From assembly GCA_032629725.1 (NCBI GenBank), contig JAFEVB010000004.1, positions 1,426,001 to 1,490,000 on the forward strand: 64,000 nucleotides of DNA, in the 5' to 3' direction. The translations under genes and the position numbers were made by a program. This document shows positions 30,511-42,189 of the stretch, piece by piece. The stretch comes from Gremmenia infestans. Lineage: Eukaryota > Ascomycota > Leotiomycetes > Helotiales > Hamatocanthoscyphaceae. Within the stretch, counting starts at the first letter, position 1, and every line of letters begins with the position of its first letter. Below the pieces are notes generated by a model, which saw nothing but the letters and a program-made list of their open reading frames with translations, searched no databases and was not told where the DNA came from.

Positions 30511-31453
30511 ATGATCAACTGGGTCAAGTACACGGTGCCTGAAATCAAGGCTGAGGTAAATCTTCATCCTTCTCATTCACCAGCTCGATTATACTGATCC
30601 AAGATGTTTACTAGCTGAAATCCCGTGGATTGAAGCTCTCCGGAAAGAAAGCTGAACTCGTCGCACGGCTTACTAAGGTCATTGAGAACGAAGAGTTCAA
30701 GAAGTTTCCGGAATTGCCACCTGAAGTGAGACAGAAGATCTGGTGTTTTGCGTTGCCGGCGAGGAGGGTATGTAACTTCTGCTGGAATATATAGTCTGCC
30801 TCGATCAAGCACCACTGACTACTGTACAGGTCATAGAGCTTTCCATCTGCGGGTTGGGTCAGAACAGTGTTTCCACGTCAACCCCCAGTCTTTCCGGTGC
30901 CCTCAATATCATGCTCAGCTGCAAAGAGGCTTTGGACGTGGTCGCAAGACGCTATTGTCCCAATGAAGTTCCGTACTGGTTCGGGTCCCCCAACGATAAT
31001 CCCTCAGGTTGGCCTGTGATTTACCAGGAACCGAATTTTCATGACGACATCTTCCACATCTCGGACATACAAGACTCAATCCACGCCCTCGACATCAAGA
31101 CGCTAGATCACATCAAGTCGGTCGCTTTCTACACTGATGACTTGGAAAGCTGTTTCGACGCATACGGACCCGACGTACTTTTGAAGCTTACCGTTCTCGA
31201 AACCATCATCCTAATTGAGGACTACCGACCCCCACCCAAAGAAAACAGTAGAGCGAGATCGTTCGCAACTCAATTCTTCGATATGTTCCATCCTCCAGCT
31301 CTAGAACCACCCAGTTTCCTGAAGACTTACGGTGAAACCTTCACCTGCGACCAGTCTCAGGATTTGAAAGAGCATTTTCATTTCCTCGTTGCTACATATC
31401 CAAAGTTCAAGAAGTTCGAAAACGTCCATATCCTCTTTGCTCAGCTCCATTGA
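30511..31453 (+). CDS. SAP domain plus 2EXR domain protein
   Basis: Exons 30511-30555, 30615-30767 and 30830-31453 give 273 aa. Residues 8-37 form a SAP motif (YTVPEIKAELKSRGL, then LSGKKAELVARL), a helix-turn-helix that binds AT-rich DNA or chromatin proteins. Directly after it comes a 2EXR motif (FPELPPEVRQKIWCFALPARRV), the start of a fungal domain that is often found in large families. The rest has DDIFHISDIQ and a C-terminal FENVHILFAQ strand typical of 2EXR proteins. It may target chromatin; no function is established. A second 2EXR gene lies 1 kb downstream. Confidence 0.75.
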
Positions 31454-31730
31454 GCTTCGGCGCTCTAATACCTCGAAGTCTCTCCGAGTGCATGAAATAT
31501 TCATATATTGCTTCGTTAGCTCGGTGTTTACTTGGAGTTTGACTGTTTACTGTATATCAGGGAATTGTTAATAAATGGTTTGCTACGGCTTGTGTGGACT
31601 GTTTCAGTATATCAAGGGATGAGAAATGGTTATGATCGTAAGTTCAGGGTGCAAAATCAATTAGGTGCGTAATCGCGGCTCTCTTGGGTTTGATTGCATC
31701 AATACTGACACTTCCTAGCTCATATTAGTG

Positions 31731-31781
31731 TCATTCACGAATAAACTAGTTTACTTATGAATCCAGTTTATTCGTGAATCT
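31731..31781. repeat. Inverted repeat ATTCACGAATAAACT / AGTTTATTCGTGAAT
   Basis: Arms at about 31732-31748 and 31765-31780 read as inverted copies around a short spacer. The same words recur at 32100-32215. Confidence 0.6.
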
Positions 31782-32099
31782 GCACTAAACCAAAGTAAGT
31801 GAGAGTTCACTTTGCAGGCGATCCTACATAGAAAGACTCTCTTCTCCTCCTAATTGTTTGTAATACTACCACTAAAATACCAAACTTTTACTACTTCACC
31901 TACTATATCGGATATTCCCTCTACAGCTGGTCCATCGCAGCCTAGTTAGGACGACTGCTTTCCATCTGAAGTTCGTGATGGATTCTTTGACATGATCTCA
32001 GATGATAATTATTTAAATCGGGAGCGATTATCCCCTTATAAGTGACAGCGAATTCAGGTCTTCATAGCCTTCCCTGATACAAAACCGACTAGCGCTTCT

Positions 32100-32218
32100 G
32101 ATATTCACTTATAAACTAGGTTATTCATGAATCTTGCTAGTTTATTCGTGAATCCACGCTAAGATTCACGAATGAACTAGGATATTCATGAATCTGTCAA
32201 ATTCATGAATGAACCGGA
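32100..32218. repeat. Cluster of ATTCRTGAATC-type repeats, both orientations
   Basis: At least five copies of ATTC[A/G]TGAAT or its complement, with the associated word AAACTAG or CTAGTTTATTC. With the pair at 31731 they flank about 320 bp and may be the ends of an old DNA transposon or a protein-binding array. Confidence 0.55.
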
Positions 32219-32506
32219 ACAGATATAAGTGGTCGCCTCGAATATGATGTTCTTTCGGAAATGCCATCTCTCACAACGACCGCTTTGGTCAGAAGCAATG
32301 ACATCAGTCGTTCTCGCTCTTGCAACAACAATGTGAATCTGAATCTGTGAATTTATGAAGCTGGAATACATTCATTTTCCTTCGGGTCTCTCGCCTTCCA
32401 ACAAGGCGTAATCATTCCTTTGCCACGACCGATCTCAACCTCACACAACCTCGAGATCCTGAGCCTCTCCCACCCAAGGTACCAAACACAACTGGCTGTC
32501 TACAAC

Positions 32507-33546
32507 ATGGTCTCACAGAAGAAGCGTCAAAACATCATCCAGCGAATCAAGGCAGCTCTTCGAAGAAACCGCAATGGTAGTGGCACTCGAAGCCTGAGGA
32601 ATAGAGTTCTGTTGAAGGGTCTGGTCATCAGCAAGCCGTACAATGAGATTCCTGCTTCTATCTTGATCCATAGGGAAAGAGCACAATCAGCAGAAGCTTG
32701 CATTCAGAAAATTGTCCCTCTAAAGGAATTCGCCCTGTTTCCCAAGCTCCCTCTTGAGCTTCGTCGTCAGGTTTGGTCGTACGCATTACCCAGTCCGCGA
32801 ATCATTGAGATCCATTATGCCAGCGAGGAAACGAAACAGGAATTGGTAGGCTTATTCTCATACACAGTTCCCTGTCTCCTCATCTCTCTTCAAGCAATTG
32901 ACTTCTCCTATGCTAATTTGATGGGGCAGATAATTCGCAAAGATACGCATGACTCCCTTTTTCATATTAAACAAGCCTGTAAGGAATCCCAGGCAGCTGT
33001 CTTATGGAGGTACAAATATTTCCCAGCACATGCCTGGGAGTTGAAAGGTCTACCAGCTTCGTCCATGCTTTTGTTCGACTACGAGCACGATATTGTTCAC
33101 TTCGGTCGACGGAGTGCCACTCGGGTATTCTTTGGTGGTAGCAGCCAGCGAAACGTCAAAGAGATCAGGACCGTGGGACTCGGAATACATCTCCTGGGCA
33201 TGGGTCTTTTCTTTGCAGAAGTTCTGCCCTCGTACCTCCATCTACCGAACTTGAAAAAGATCATTGTCGATGTCACCGAGACGGAGGAATATGCCTACTC
33301 AACTGCGCAGACGAATGGAGCCACACCGATATCCTATGTTGACTTGCATCAAAGACCACGCGACTCTAATGGTCGGCATGTGCTTCGAGCTTTCTGGAAG
33401 AAGGTTTTGGAGCTTCCGGAGCTGGAGCATTTGAAGGATGTGCAGGTTATTTTTGCGAGACTTGATGATCCGAGGGTATGTTCTCATCCCTCTCTTCTCT
33501 CTCCTTTCAAAAGCAATTTCTAACTGATTGCCAGTTCTTAGCTTAG
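32507..33546 (+). CDS. 2EXR domain protein
   Basis: Likely exons 32507-32845, 32930-33475 and 33535-33546, giving about 298 aa. The first intron (84 bp) is a multiple of three and open, so it could be retained; GTAGGC..GGGGCAG with a TGCTAAT branch site supports splicing. The last exon is only 12 bp (FLA-stop). A basic N-terminus (MVSQKKRQNIIQRIKAALRR) precedes the 2EXR motif FALFPKLPLELRRQVWSYAL PSPRIIEI, then HIKQACKESQAAVLWRYKYF and FDYEHDIVHFG as usual for this family. Function is unknown; these families are expanded in Leotiomycetes. Confidence 0.75.
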
Positions 33547-34468
33547 TAGGAGAATGGGAAGGGAATTCTGGGATTGTAGTTGATATGCTAGTGGTTTGGG
33601 AGTTGGAATTCTTGGGGGGCTTTGATGTTGCGAGAGAAATAAGCATGCTTTTCCTGTAGCTTAGGTCACAGTACAACCTCCTGAATACATTTGCGTATAC
33701 CTTGTTTGATAATCATTCATATGTGCCAAGCTGAGTTTCTCTTATGACGAGCTCTGTTCCGATTTACTCACCGAATTCTGGAATTGGCCAATTAAATCGC
33801 CGTTGATCACTAACCTAGCTTCCCCATGCACGAATTATTAAATAAACACCAACAAGGCGTTTACGTGATGATTATTTTCGTGGCATCCTATTAGCTCCAC
33901 CGTCAGTGAAAAATAGGGGCTCGCTAAAGACTTACTATAAGAAAGCTCTCGTTGGTTTTAACCTCAAAGACAAAAATCTTCATAGCAAAATAAATACCTT
34001 TTGCAGATACAAATTAAATTTCCCACTTCTTCACCCCTGATTAATCTAATTTGATATCAAAAGGGGCAGGACAGTCACATGATGTATCACAGCTAGATGC
34101 TAAGCTGAAAGGCTTAAGCCATCTTCGCATTTACTATATCCAATTTCAGCAAGATCACATCGTCTCGCTCAAAGACATATTACCTTTATAGAGAGCGAAG
34201 TGTTTGAGTAAGATATTAAGATTTGTTCAGTAATCCCATCCCGGTCCTACACTTATTATTCCCGAACGGACCGGCGATAAGGCATTGTACGTAAGCACTT
34301 GGATGCTTAGCAATCCGGAACCCCACACCTCATCGCACCCCGCCCCGCCATATTGCCCAACCCCACCCCTAATAATGAACTTCCTCTTCTCCAGCTCCCA
34401 TCAACCCCAATAAACCTGCAATCGCAATCTCGCGGTGGCCAGTTTCGGTCGAGAAAGTACGAGCAACT
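33547..34468. other. Intergenic
   Basis: About 920 bp, AT-rich in the first part, with no recognisable gene, RNA or repeat. The last 150 bp are the C-rich promoter of the NADH pyrophosphatase gene. Confidence 0.4.
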
Positions 34469-35778
34469 ATGCCCCCTCAACCCAGCCTCCCGGAACCAGC
34501 CCACGCAGAACTAGACTCAATGCTCTCCCGCAAATTCGGCCGAGAAGTAGCCAACTACTTCTCCGGCTCCCCCCTCAACCGTGTCTCCTTCCTGCGTACA
34601 AACCACGATTTCATCAGCAAAGCACTTACGCACCCCTCTACCTCCTTCCTGCTCTTCAACGATCTCTCCCCCCTTGCCACAGACCCCACGAAGCTCGCAT
34701 ATGCCAATCATGAAGATGTGCGGGAACTGATTGGGGAGAATCCATTTGAGAAGAGCGAGGAGGAGTTGGTCAAAGAATATAATAGCAGTGTGACCCTGCC
34801 GTTGGTCTTGTTTTTGGGTCTGGACGAGAGGAAGAAGGGGGGGTTCGAACATGGGATTTATAAGGGGCAGGCGTTCTTCGCAGTGGATGTTACTCCCAAA
34901 GGAACAGTGGAGAAGCAGGCGAGTGCTGTGATTGAGGCGATGAAGAAGAAAGGATTACAGTTTATTGAGGGACGGGTGCATATGACGTTGAATGCGCCGG
35001 AAGGTATTTCACAGCCCAGCAACTGCACAAATAAATACTGATCTTCGGAATAGCCGCCATATACGCCCAAGCCCGAGCATTGCTCGACTGGAACGCACGG
35101 AATCCCTTCTGCGGCGGCTGCGGCCAGCCGACCCTCTCCGTTAACGCAGGCACAAAACGAACCTGTCCACCCACAGACTTTTCATCTCTTGCCAACGCCC
35201 AAGGCGCAACAACGACCTTGGAAACGCCACGTGAGAGACTAGCCTGCGTTACGCGGAAAGGCGTATCTAACCTCTCCTTCCCCCGCACCGACCCCACCGT
35301 AATAATGGCCGTTGTATCACACGATGCGAAACGCGTGCTTCTCGGGCGTCAAAAGCGCTGGCCGCCCTACTGGTACTCTACTCTTGCAGGATTCTGCGAG
35401 CCCGCAGAATCAGTAGAAGAAGCCGTGCGTCGCGAAGTATGGGAAGAATCAGGCGTGCATCTCGGTCGTGTCGTTATCCACTCCACGCAGCCTTGGCCGT
35501 ATCCTGCGAATCTTATGATTGGGGCGATTGGACAGGCGTTGCCGGATGGGGAGGGCATCCATTTGGAGCATGATCCGGAGTTGGAGGACGCGAAGTGGGT
35601 TCCGATTGATGAGGTTAGGGAGGCGTTGAAGGTTGGGACTAGTGGGCTTGGAGATCCAGCATCGGAGGGGTATAAGGAGGGGAATTTGAGATTACCGCCC
35701 AAAACTGCCATTGCCAATCAGCTGTTGACCGCTGTTGTGGGTGGATTCTTGGAGGTCGGAGAGGTTAGTAAGATTTAA
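34469..35778 (+). CDS. NPY1: NADH pyrophosphatase (Nudix, NUDT12/Npy1-like)
   Basis: Exons 34469-35003 and 35054-35778 give about 419 aa. The enzyme cleaves NADH (and NAD+ or deaminated caps) to NMNH and AMP, probably in peroxisomes or cytosol. The N-terminal NUDIX-like domain is followed by a zinc ribbon with FCGGCG, then single Cys in RTCPP and LACVT, and SNLSFPRTDPTVIMAV. The Nudix box is GFCEPAESVEEAVRREVWEE followed by SGV, with all catalytic Glu. The STQPWPYPANLMIGA motif downstream is the NADH-diphosphatase signature. No clear peroxisomal C-terminal tripeptide (it ends SKI, a possible weak variant). Confidence 0.9.
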
Positions 35779-36992
35779 GAGGCTCACACCGGAAGAGTGG
35801 TTATAGGTAGGCTACATAGTAGCTTCGTGAAACGGCTTTGTGTATAAACCGTGGAGGATAGAAATATATAGATATCTGGAATAGATCAAAAGAAACCAAG
35901 ATATGAAATTCAAAAAGCGGCGTTCCAAGTTATGACTCCGCGATAAATGCATTTCTCACGCATGATATATACAAGGTAACTCAGGTAAAATAGATTACTT
36001 GTGCTACTATCCTTTTACCTCTCCATAAAACGTATCTCCTCGCTCTCAAGTTCCCACGCAAACCCAAGTCACACAAACCAAAAACGCCCTTATGCGAACC
36101 ATATTAGCAAAACCTCGGCCTCCTACCAAACCCTTATATATACTAGTGTAATCACTCTCCATTCAATGAAAACAAGCAGAACAATAAAAGCACCATCTAT
36201 GGCTCAAGTTGTGCATCATCCAATGCAGATTCGAGGAGGCCAAAATGCCTCATGACAGGATTGCATGTGGGTGTTAAGGGTCATGCCGCGGACCTATCAG
36301 TAAATCTTAACCGACGTCCCTACGCCAATTCAAAACGAATATAATTCCAACCCCAGGTAGTCGTAAAAAGTTTACGACTGCGACCTAGGTAAGGAGTTCT
36401 TCATCCTTTCTTAACAATTAGTGAGAAATCATATTGAAGATTAGTTAGGGTTTAGAGTTTTGCAAATTTGAATTGGGCTTTTGGGGCATTTTTGGAGGGT
36501 TGGGAGAGGGAAGGTACATGTTTCTCCCTATTATATATTTACCTTAATGTCCACAGCTGAGGGTGGGAGGGAGAAAGATGTATCAGGATACCAGCTTGGT
36601 ATACGAGTAGGTTGCCAGAAGATTCTTATTGTGACATTGTTTCCCATTCCGTACTTTGTGAATATGACCCTAGAGGTTCTTCTTCCAGCATCGTATATCA
36701 TACTTGAACAGCGGAATTAGTTTCCAAAAGCATCAAACTGAATTCTTCTAAGTAAACGCTGTTATTATGGTTGACTCGAAGGTCTTTGGCCCCTTTTTCT
36801 ATTTTTTCGCGGTGACAGGTATTGGGGAATTGGAATTTGAAGTCTAGGATGTCTATAACAAGAAGACTACTGTGCTTAGTTCACTATCACACGGAAAGCG
36901 CGTAGGGGATATGATTGAGCTCTGGAGAGAGCTGGTTGGTTGATAGATCAGGTCAAAGGTTCTTGGTAGAGATGAAAAGGCGCCGTGGCGAC
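35779..36992. other. Intergenic
   Basis: About 1.2 kb between convergent genes. Short open frames (36001-36255, 36481-36720) look like noise. No RNA gene or repeat is recognised. Confidence 0.4.
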
Positions 36993-37886
36993 TTAAAAGA
37001 GTTCTTTTGCTTCTACCAGGAAGCCAGCTTCGTCCTTGTTGATTAAGTTGTCCAAATCGACAAAATCACCTGTGAAGATGGTGCCTTCTATTCTTGGAGT
37101 CTTCATCTTGACCGACGGAAAGGGTGACTGGATCACGTGTTAGCCATTGCTTCCTTTCTTCCAAGAACGATTCATATATTCTCTTGCTTAGGAAAGGCCA
37201 AAACTTACATCTTCCCTCCAACTCATCAAAGCCTCAACCCCAAACCTCTGATGACACTCCTCAAAACCCCTCCTCATCCACTCCCTCTCACTATTCCTCT
37301 CTTCCCCTACCTTTTCCCCTTCCAACCCACCACCATGCCCCATCCAACAAACCGGCTCATACCCAGTCCAATGATCCATATCCCTCATCGCCTCATTACA
37401 AACCCTCGCCAAGTTCTCCACGAACTCCATTCTCCCCCGGCGTTTCCCAATCCTACGTTCCGCATCAGAACGCGAAAGGCCGAACCTATACTCACAGTAA
37501 ACGCCCTTGACTAGCACATTAACATCGCTGGCATCAAGTTGGTCGAAACATGCAGCACTTTTTTCCACCTCTCCGCTTCCATTTTCAATCCACCCGCCAC
37601 CCCTACCGATAACCTGCGCTAGAATGGGTGCAAGAACAAGCACGATCAGGAGATGGCGTTTGAAAGAGACACGCCAGGAACGGGGGATGCATGCATAGTT
37701 TAGGAAGGTGAAGAGGAAGAAGGGGATAGTGCCAAAGGTGCAGTATACGGAGGCGTTGAAGAGGAGGTGCTGGCCGGGCAGGAAATCCTTGTCGCGGTTG
37801 AAGTCGAACCCTTGGAGGGCGGTGGTTAGGTAGAGGTCTACGAATATGTGGATAATGAGGAGGAAGGTGGCAAATTTAGAGACCAT
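36993..37886 (-). CDS. Predicted membrane protein, unknown function
   Basis: Exons 37886-37209 and 37127-36993 give about 270 aa from the ATG at 37886; an in-frame ATG at 37985 is possible but adds a hydrophilic piece ahead of the first helix. About three membrane segments are seen in the first 100 residues (FATFLLIIHIFVDLYL, the FGTIPFFLFTFLNYA region, and HLLIVLVLAPILAQV). A soluble Cys-containing part follows (ACFDQL, VYCEY, VCWMGHGGG). The second exon (EGTIFTGDFVDLDNLINKDE) was added because GTAAGT at 37208 splices in frame into a good open stretch. No family is recognised. Confidence 0.6.
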
Positions 37887-38132
37887 TCTTGCATTCTGGG
37901 TTGATGTGAGGCGTGAGATGTAATTTTTATGATGAAAATCCCGATGTTCTAGGCTCAGTTTCGTTTGAGGCTTGAAAGGGGGCAAAGTGGGGCTAGTGTG
38001 CGGCGCAGACTGCGGTTCAACAAAGTTTCATTTCAACGAGAGCATGTGCAATACTAGTTTTAAGTATTTGAATTATGTACAGACCCAAGCCAATATATAC
38101 AACACCTTTTTAGAATTACACGCATCTTACTT

Positions 38133-39829
38133 TTATATGTATTTATATGGGTTCATGATTCCGTTCTGTGGATTGTTAGTTGGAGCCCAACGTCAGCTTG
38201 GAGAACACGACTTACGGGATCGTAAAGATTCTTGATCTGCTTCATTAACTTGATCATTGTATCGCTTCTGCTGTATCCGATATAGTTCTTCTTGGCAAGA
38301 CCTAAGCCGTGCTCTGCACTGATACTTCCACTCCGCTTCGCAATCCACTCATATACGAAAGGTTCCAACGCCTTCTCGACCCTCTTGTCATATGTTCGAA
38401 CCGCGACGTTCAGATGAAGATTCGAGTCGCCCATATGGCCGTAACCGACAACATCGACCACAGGGTGCTCATCGGTATCTCCGAGCAGGCCTGACTTATG
38501 GATCTTTTCTCGTGTTTCTTCGACAAGGGCATAGAGCTCATTGATCGGTATTGACAAGTCATATTTGTACACACCTCCCCAGTGGCCGAGACATTCTGGT
38601 ATGCCTTCTCTCCAGCCCCATAACTCCTTGACCTGTGTTTGGCCTTGGGCAACGACTCCATCCGAGACAATTTCCCTCTCCATAACATCCTCGAGGAATT
38701 TCTCAAGCTTCTCGTTGTCGTGTTCGGAGTTTGATCCGCTTGTCTCGATTAGACAGTAGAATGGGTGCTCGCTCTCCAGTGGACGCTTGTTTCCGGTGAC
38801 TTTCTGCACTAGATCCTGGCTCTGAACGTCCATGAGCTCAAATGCGGAGAGGATCTCCGAGAGTTGGCCCTTTGCTTCCTGAAACGCCAATTGAACTTTC
38901 TCGTAGGACTCCAGACCGAAGAAGGCCACATTGATGGCATTGGACCTTTGAGGGCACAAAATGGAGACACCAGTAATGATCCCAAGAGTACCCTCGCCTC
39001 CGATGAACAATTGCTTGAGATCATATCCAGTGTTGTTCTTCCTTAATTGTCCAAGGTCGTCCATGATTGTTCCGTCTGGCAATACTGCTTCAATGCCAAG
39101 TACATTGCCGTGTAAACTTCCATATCGTAATAACCGTAAGCCACCAGCATTGGTAGCAACATTCCCTCCAATATGGCAAGATCCTTTGGCACCAAGGTCT
39201 AACGGGAATATGTGGTTCTTCTCCTGTAAGAAACTATCCGCAACCTCCAAAATCACACCAGCATCTACAACAAGAGCTCCGGAGACTTCATCAAAAGACC
39301 TTATTTGGTTCATCCGGCTCATATTAATGACAATTTCGTCAAACACGGGCACTGAACCTCCAACTAATCCTGAGTTACCTCCTTGCGGTACAACAGCCAG
39401 CATATTATCATTGCAATATTTCAACACCTTACTGACTTCCTCAGTTGATCCAGGTTTCAACACTAGCTTCGTATGCCCCCGATATTTCCGCATCCAATCC
39501 CCATTGAAAGGCTCAATATCATCTGTAGCATCTTTCGTTACGCCATCGATAATCGCCGATTCCTTGCCCAGCAGCTGTTTGAAGAATTTGACGTGATCTT
39601 CAGTAATTTCTGCGAACTTGGAGTCTCGTTTGATCTCGGGATAGGTTTCGGAGGTAAATTTAATTGTTTTTGAGGAGCCTGTTGTGCCTTTTGCTACCCC
39701 TTCGCTATCTTCTGTAGTTGCGGTACTTGCCCACCGGAATTGGGAAAGCGGTCGTACGGGTCTTGAACAGGGGATTTGGGATATTCGAGCTCGGCGTAGA
39801 GCCAGGGACACTCGTGAGCGGCTTGCCAT
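38133..39829 (-). CDS. DLD2: D-2-hydroxyglutarate / D-lactate dehydrogenase, mitochondrial
   Basis: Exons 39829-38216 and 38165-38133 give 548 aa. An FAD-linked oxidoreductase of the VAO/PCMH family that oxidises D-2-hydroxyglutarate or D-lactate. An Arg/Ser-rich mitochondrial presequence (MASRSRVSLALRRARISQ) is visible; this ATG is preferred over an in-frame one at 40021 that would precede it with low-complexity sequence. FAD-binding PQGGNSGLVGGSVPVFDEIV, the LGAKGSCHIGGNVATNAGG segment, and C-terminal GYGHMGDSNLHLNV and EHGLG motifs are all typical. The short last exon supplies the usual end NGIMNPYKYI. Dld2/Dld3 relatives differ in preference, so the symbol is a family label. Confidence 0.88.
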
Positions 39830-40130
39830 ATTGGAAAGAAAAGGGGTTTTAATGAAGACTTTTGCGATGAGCTGGAGAAGAAGAAGAAGAACGAAGTGGG
39901 GTGCGAGCTCGGAGATAGTCGCGCCTGAAGTCAGCCTCGTCGGAGCCTTATATGTAAGGCCTGGAAAGAGCTCGCGGCAGCTGCGACTTCGTACGCGATG
40001 CAGCCTAACTGATGGAAACACTCCAAGCTCTAGTCAATATCAAACCAAACAGCTTCGCAACCACTCAACCTTTTCTCACGATACTCAAGAAGCTGTGTAT
40101 CTCCCAGCTTGATTCGGATACTTCTACAAC

Positions 40131-41142
40131 ATGGCGTCTGGATATGACAGAGCTCTTTCCGGTAAGCTAAGCTCTTCTCCCTTCACCTGTTGACATTTAA
40201 GCTAACAATGTGTAGTCTTCAGGTCAGTTGAATGTCTTCAAGCTTCGAACATCTGCTAACCACCACAAAGCCCCGATGGACACGTTTTCCAAGTCGAATA
40301 TGCGCTGGAGGCTGTGAAACGAGGTATGAATGGCCGTCTTAGAGCCACCAACCAAAGCTGAGGTCTTTCTAGGAACATGTGCTGTGGGAGTAAAGGGAGC
40401 AGATATCGTCGTACTTGGATGTGAGAAGCGTTCGGCAATGAAGCTGCAAGATACCCGTATTACGCCCTCGAAGATCGGTCTCGTCGATACCCACGTCTGT
40501 CTCGCCTTCGCCGGTCTCAATGCCGATGCCAGAATCTTAGTCGACAAGGCTAGATTAGAAGCACAATCCCACCGTCTGACAGTCGAGGATCCGGTCTCGA
40601 TAGAGTACATTACGAAATATGTGGCTGGTGTGCAGCAGAGATATACGCAGAGTGGTGGTGTGAGACCTTTCGGTATTAGCACGTTGATTGTTGGCTTTGA
40701 CCCCAATGATAAGACGCCTAGATTGTACCAGACTGAGCCGTCGGGAATTTACTCTGCATGGTATGCTGCATAATAGGTGTTAAAAGAAAACCCATGCTAA
40801 CTTATTTATAGGAAGGCAAACGCCATCGGCCGTTCCAGCAAGACCGTCCGCGAATTCCTCGAGCGAAACCACAAGGATGACATGGACAGAGAAGCTACAC
40901 TCAAATTGACCATCAAGTCATTACTGGAAGTTGTGCAGACCGGAGCAAAGAACATTGAGATCGCGATCATGGCCCCAGGGAAGACCGTCGAGATGTTACC
41001 CGTAGAGGATATTGAGGCATATGTGAAGGCCATTGAGCAGGAGAAGGTCGAGGAGGCTGCCAAGAAGAAGAGTGGTCGGACACCAGGTACTGGAAATGCT
41101 GCTATTTTGACGAGAGGACCGGATGATGCTTCAGGTGCTTGA
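40131..41142 (+). CDS. PRE6: 20S proteasome subunit alpha4
   Basis: Exons 40131-40161, 40216-40222, 40271-40323, 40373-40760 and 40812-41142 give 269 aa. Alpha-ring subunit of the core proteasome. The N-terminus MASGYDRALSVFSPDGH followed by FQVEYALEAVKRG is the alpha-subunit signature and best matches alpha4 (yeast Pre6, human PSMA7). The second exon is only 7 bp (TCTTCAG) yet is needed to complete VFS of the signature. The C-terminal extension (EKVEEAAKKKSGRTPG) is a usual flexible tail. It is divergent from the dehydrogenase gene across 301 bp. Confidence 0.95.
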
Positions 41143-41417
41143 AATGTACTACATTGATTTTCGGCATCTCCATAGAGCATGTGTATTATAGCAATGAGCG
41201 ATGAACCCGTGGTCATAAAAGCATTGCACATCCTTTAATCGTCTCATCAAATGCATGCCCCCCAAGGTATATTCTGCTGTCTAGCGAATCAGCAAGGCCA
41301 TCCCATTCTCATGCCATTTTCATCTTCATAAACCAGTAGATTCCAGACCCCATGCCGCTAAATCAAATGCCTTTCATCCCCATCTATCACCCCATCATCA
41401 ACACGCATCCTCCTCAC

Positions 41418-41961
41418 TCATCCCAACTTATTAGGCGCCTCTTTCACATCAAAGATCGTCCTCTGCTCCTCCCCTCTAACCCTATCATCCTTCAACATCC
41501 GACTATCAACCCTGGCATCCTCCCCCTCAAATTCTAAGATCGGCTTCGCTGTGACAGCTTCTAATACAAAGTGGTTATCGCAGTGCGGGCAGTACTCGTC
41601 GCTCTCTTCGAATTCCAGGCCGTCTTTGCGGAAGGCCTTTTTGCACTTTTTGCAGGCGAATACCTGGTGGTCTTTGTCAGAGGCAAAGAGGCGGGGCAGA
41701 CAGACGATGGGGATAGAGGGGAAAAGACGCACCATTTCAGTTCTTTGCAGGAGAGGATGGTCTTCTGATTCTAGGTGGCATTCTGCGCAGTCAAACCATT
41801 TTCGGCCTGGGTGTTGTTAGAATGGCAGGTTTCGAGTTCCAGAAGGTGGGGAGGGGCGTACAGCATGGTGCTCTGATGGAGACCTGGGCGTTAAGGATGT
41901 GCTTGCTGCGGCATCTTCATTAGGAGCATTCCAAGTTCACTTAATGCATAACTTACCACAT
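41418..41961 (-). CDS. HOT13: CHY zinc finger protein, Hot13-like
   Basis: Exons 41961-41957, 41905-41862, 41806-41733 and 41663-41418 give 122 aa. Hot13 helps assemble small Tim proteins in the mitochondrial intermembrane space and keeps Mia40 active by binding zinc. The protein reads MCKHILNAQVSIRAPCC, then WFDCAECHLESEDHPLL, FACKKCKKAFRKD and YCPHCDNHF, the full CHY zinc finger. The first exon is just 5 bp (ATGTG); without it the downstream frame has no start and a TGA lies immediately upstream. Divergent from the XPB helicase gene across 228 bp. Confidence 0.9.
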
Positions 41962-42189
41962 GTTTACGACTCGATTGATTCGGTTTGTCTGGCGAGTTCT
42001 TCTAATATCAAAAATTGAGGTCTCGAAATGTCGAGGAAATGTCTTTGGTTCAAATTCACGCGACCACGCGCCTGGAGAGCAAGAACGTACTAGCGCGGAT
42101 GACTCTCGTAGCCTTGTCTTAAACTTTGCCCCTCCGGATTTCATTTCACTCTATACATCTCACAGCAGCATCTGTGAGAAACTGCCGAA

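Larger units (their letters stand above)
31454..32506. other. Intergenic with clustered inverted repeats
   Basis: About 1,050 bp between two 2EXR genes. It contains two clusters of repeated words (see repeat entries) and AT-rich sequence between them. A degenerate coding-like piece near 31880-32045 (reading SEVRDGFFDMISDDNY) has no recognised family. Confidence 0.5.

Noticed and set aside
37124..37514. Overlapping forward open frames rich in Pro, Ser and His
   Set aside because: Antisense shadows of the membrane protein gene, caused by its codon bias.
39830..40021. Extended N-terminus of the D-2-hydroxyglutarate dehydrogenase
   Set aside because: The frame is open upstream, but it would place low-complexity sequence before a good mitochondrial presequence, so the ATG at 39829 was used.
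42126..42189. Earlier start of the XPB helicase frame
   Set aside because: The upstream open part is in the wrong context; the spliced start MPAKRK matches the family.
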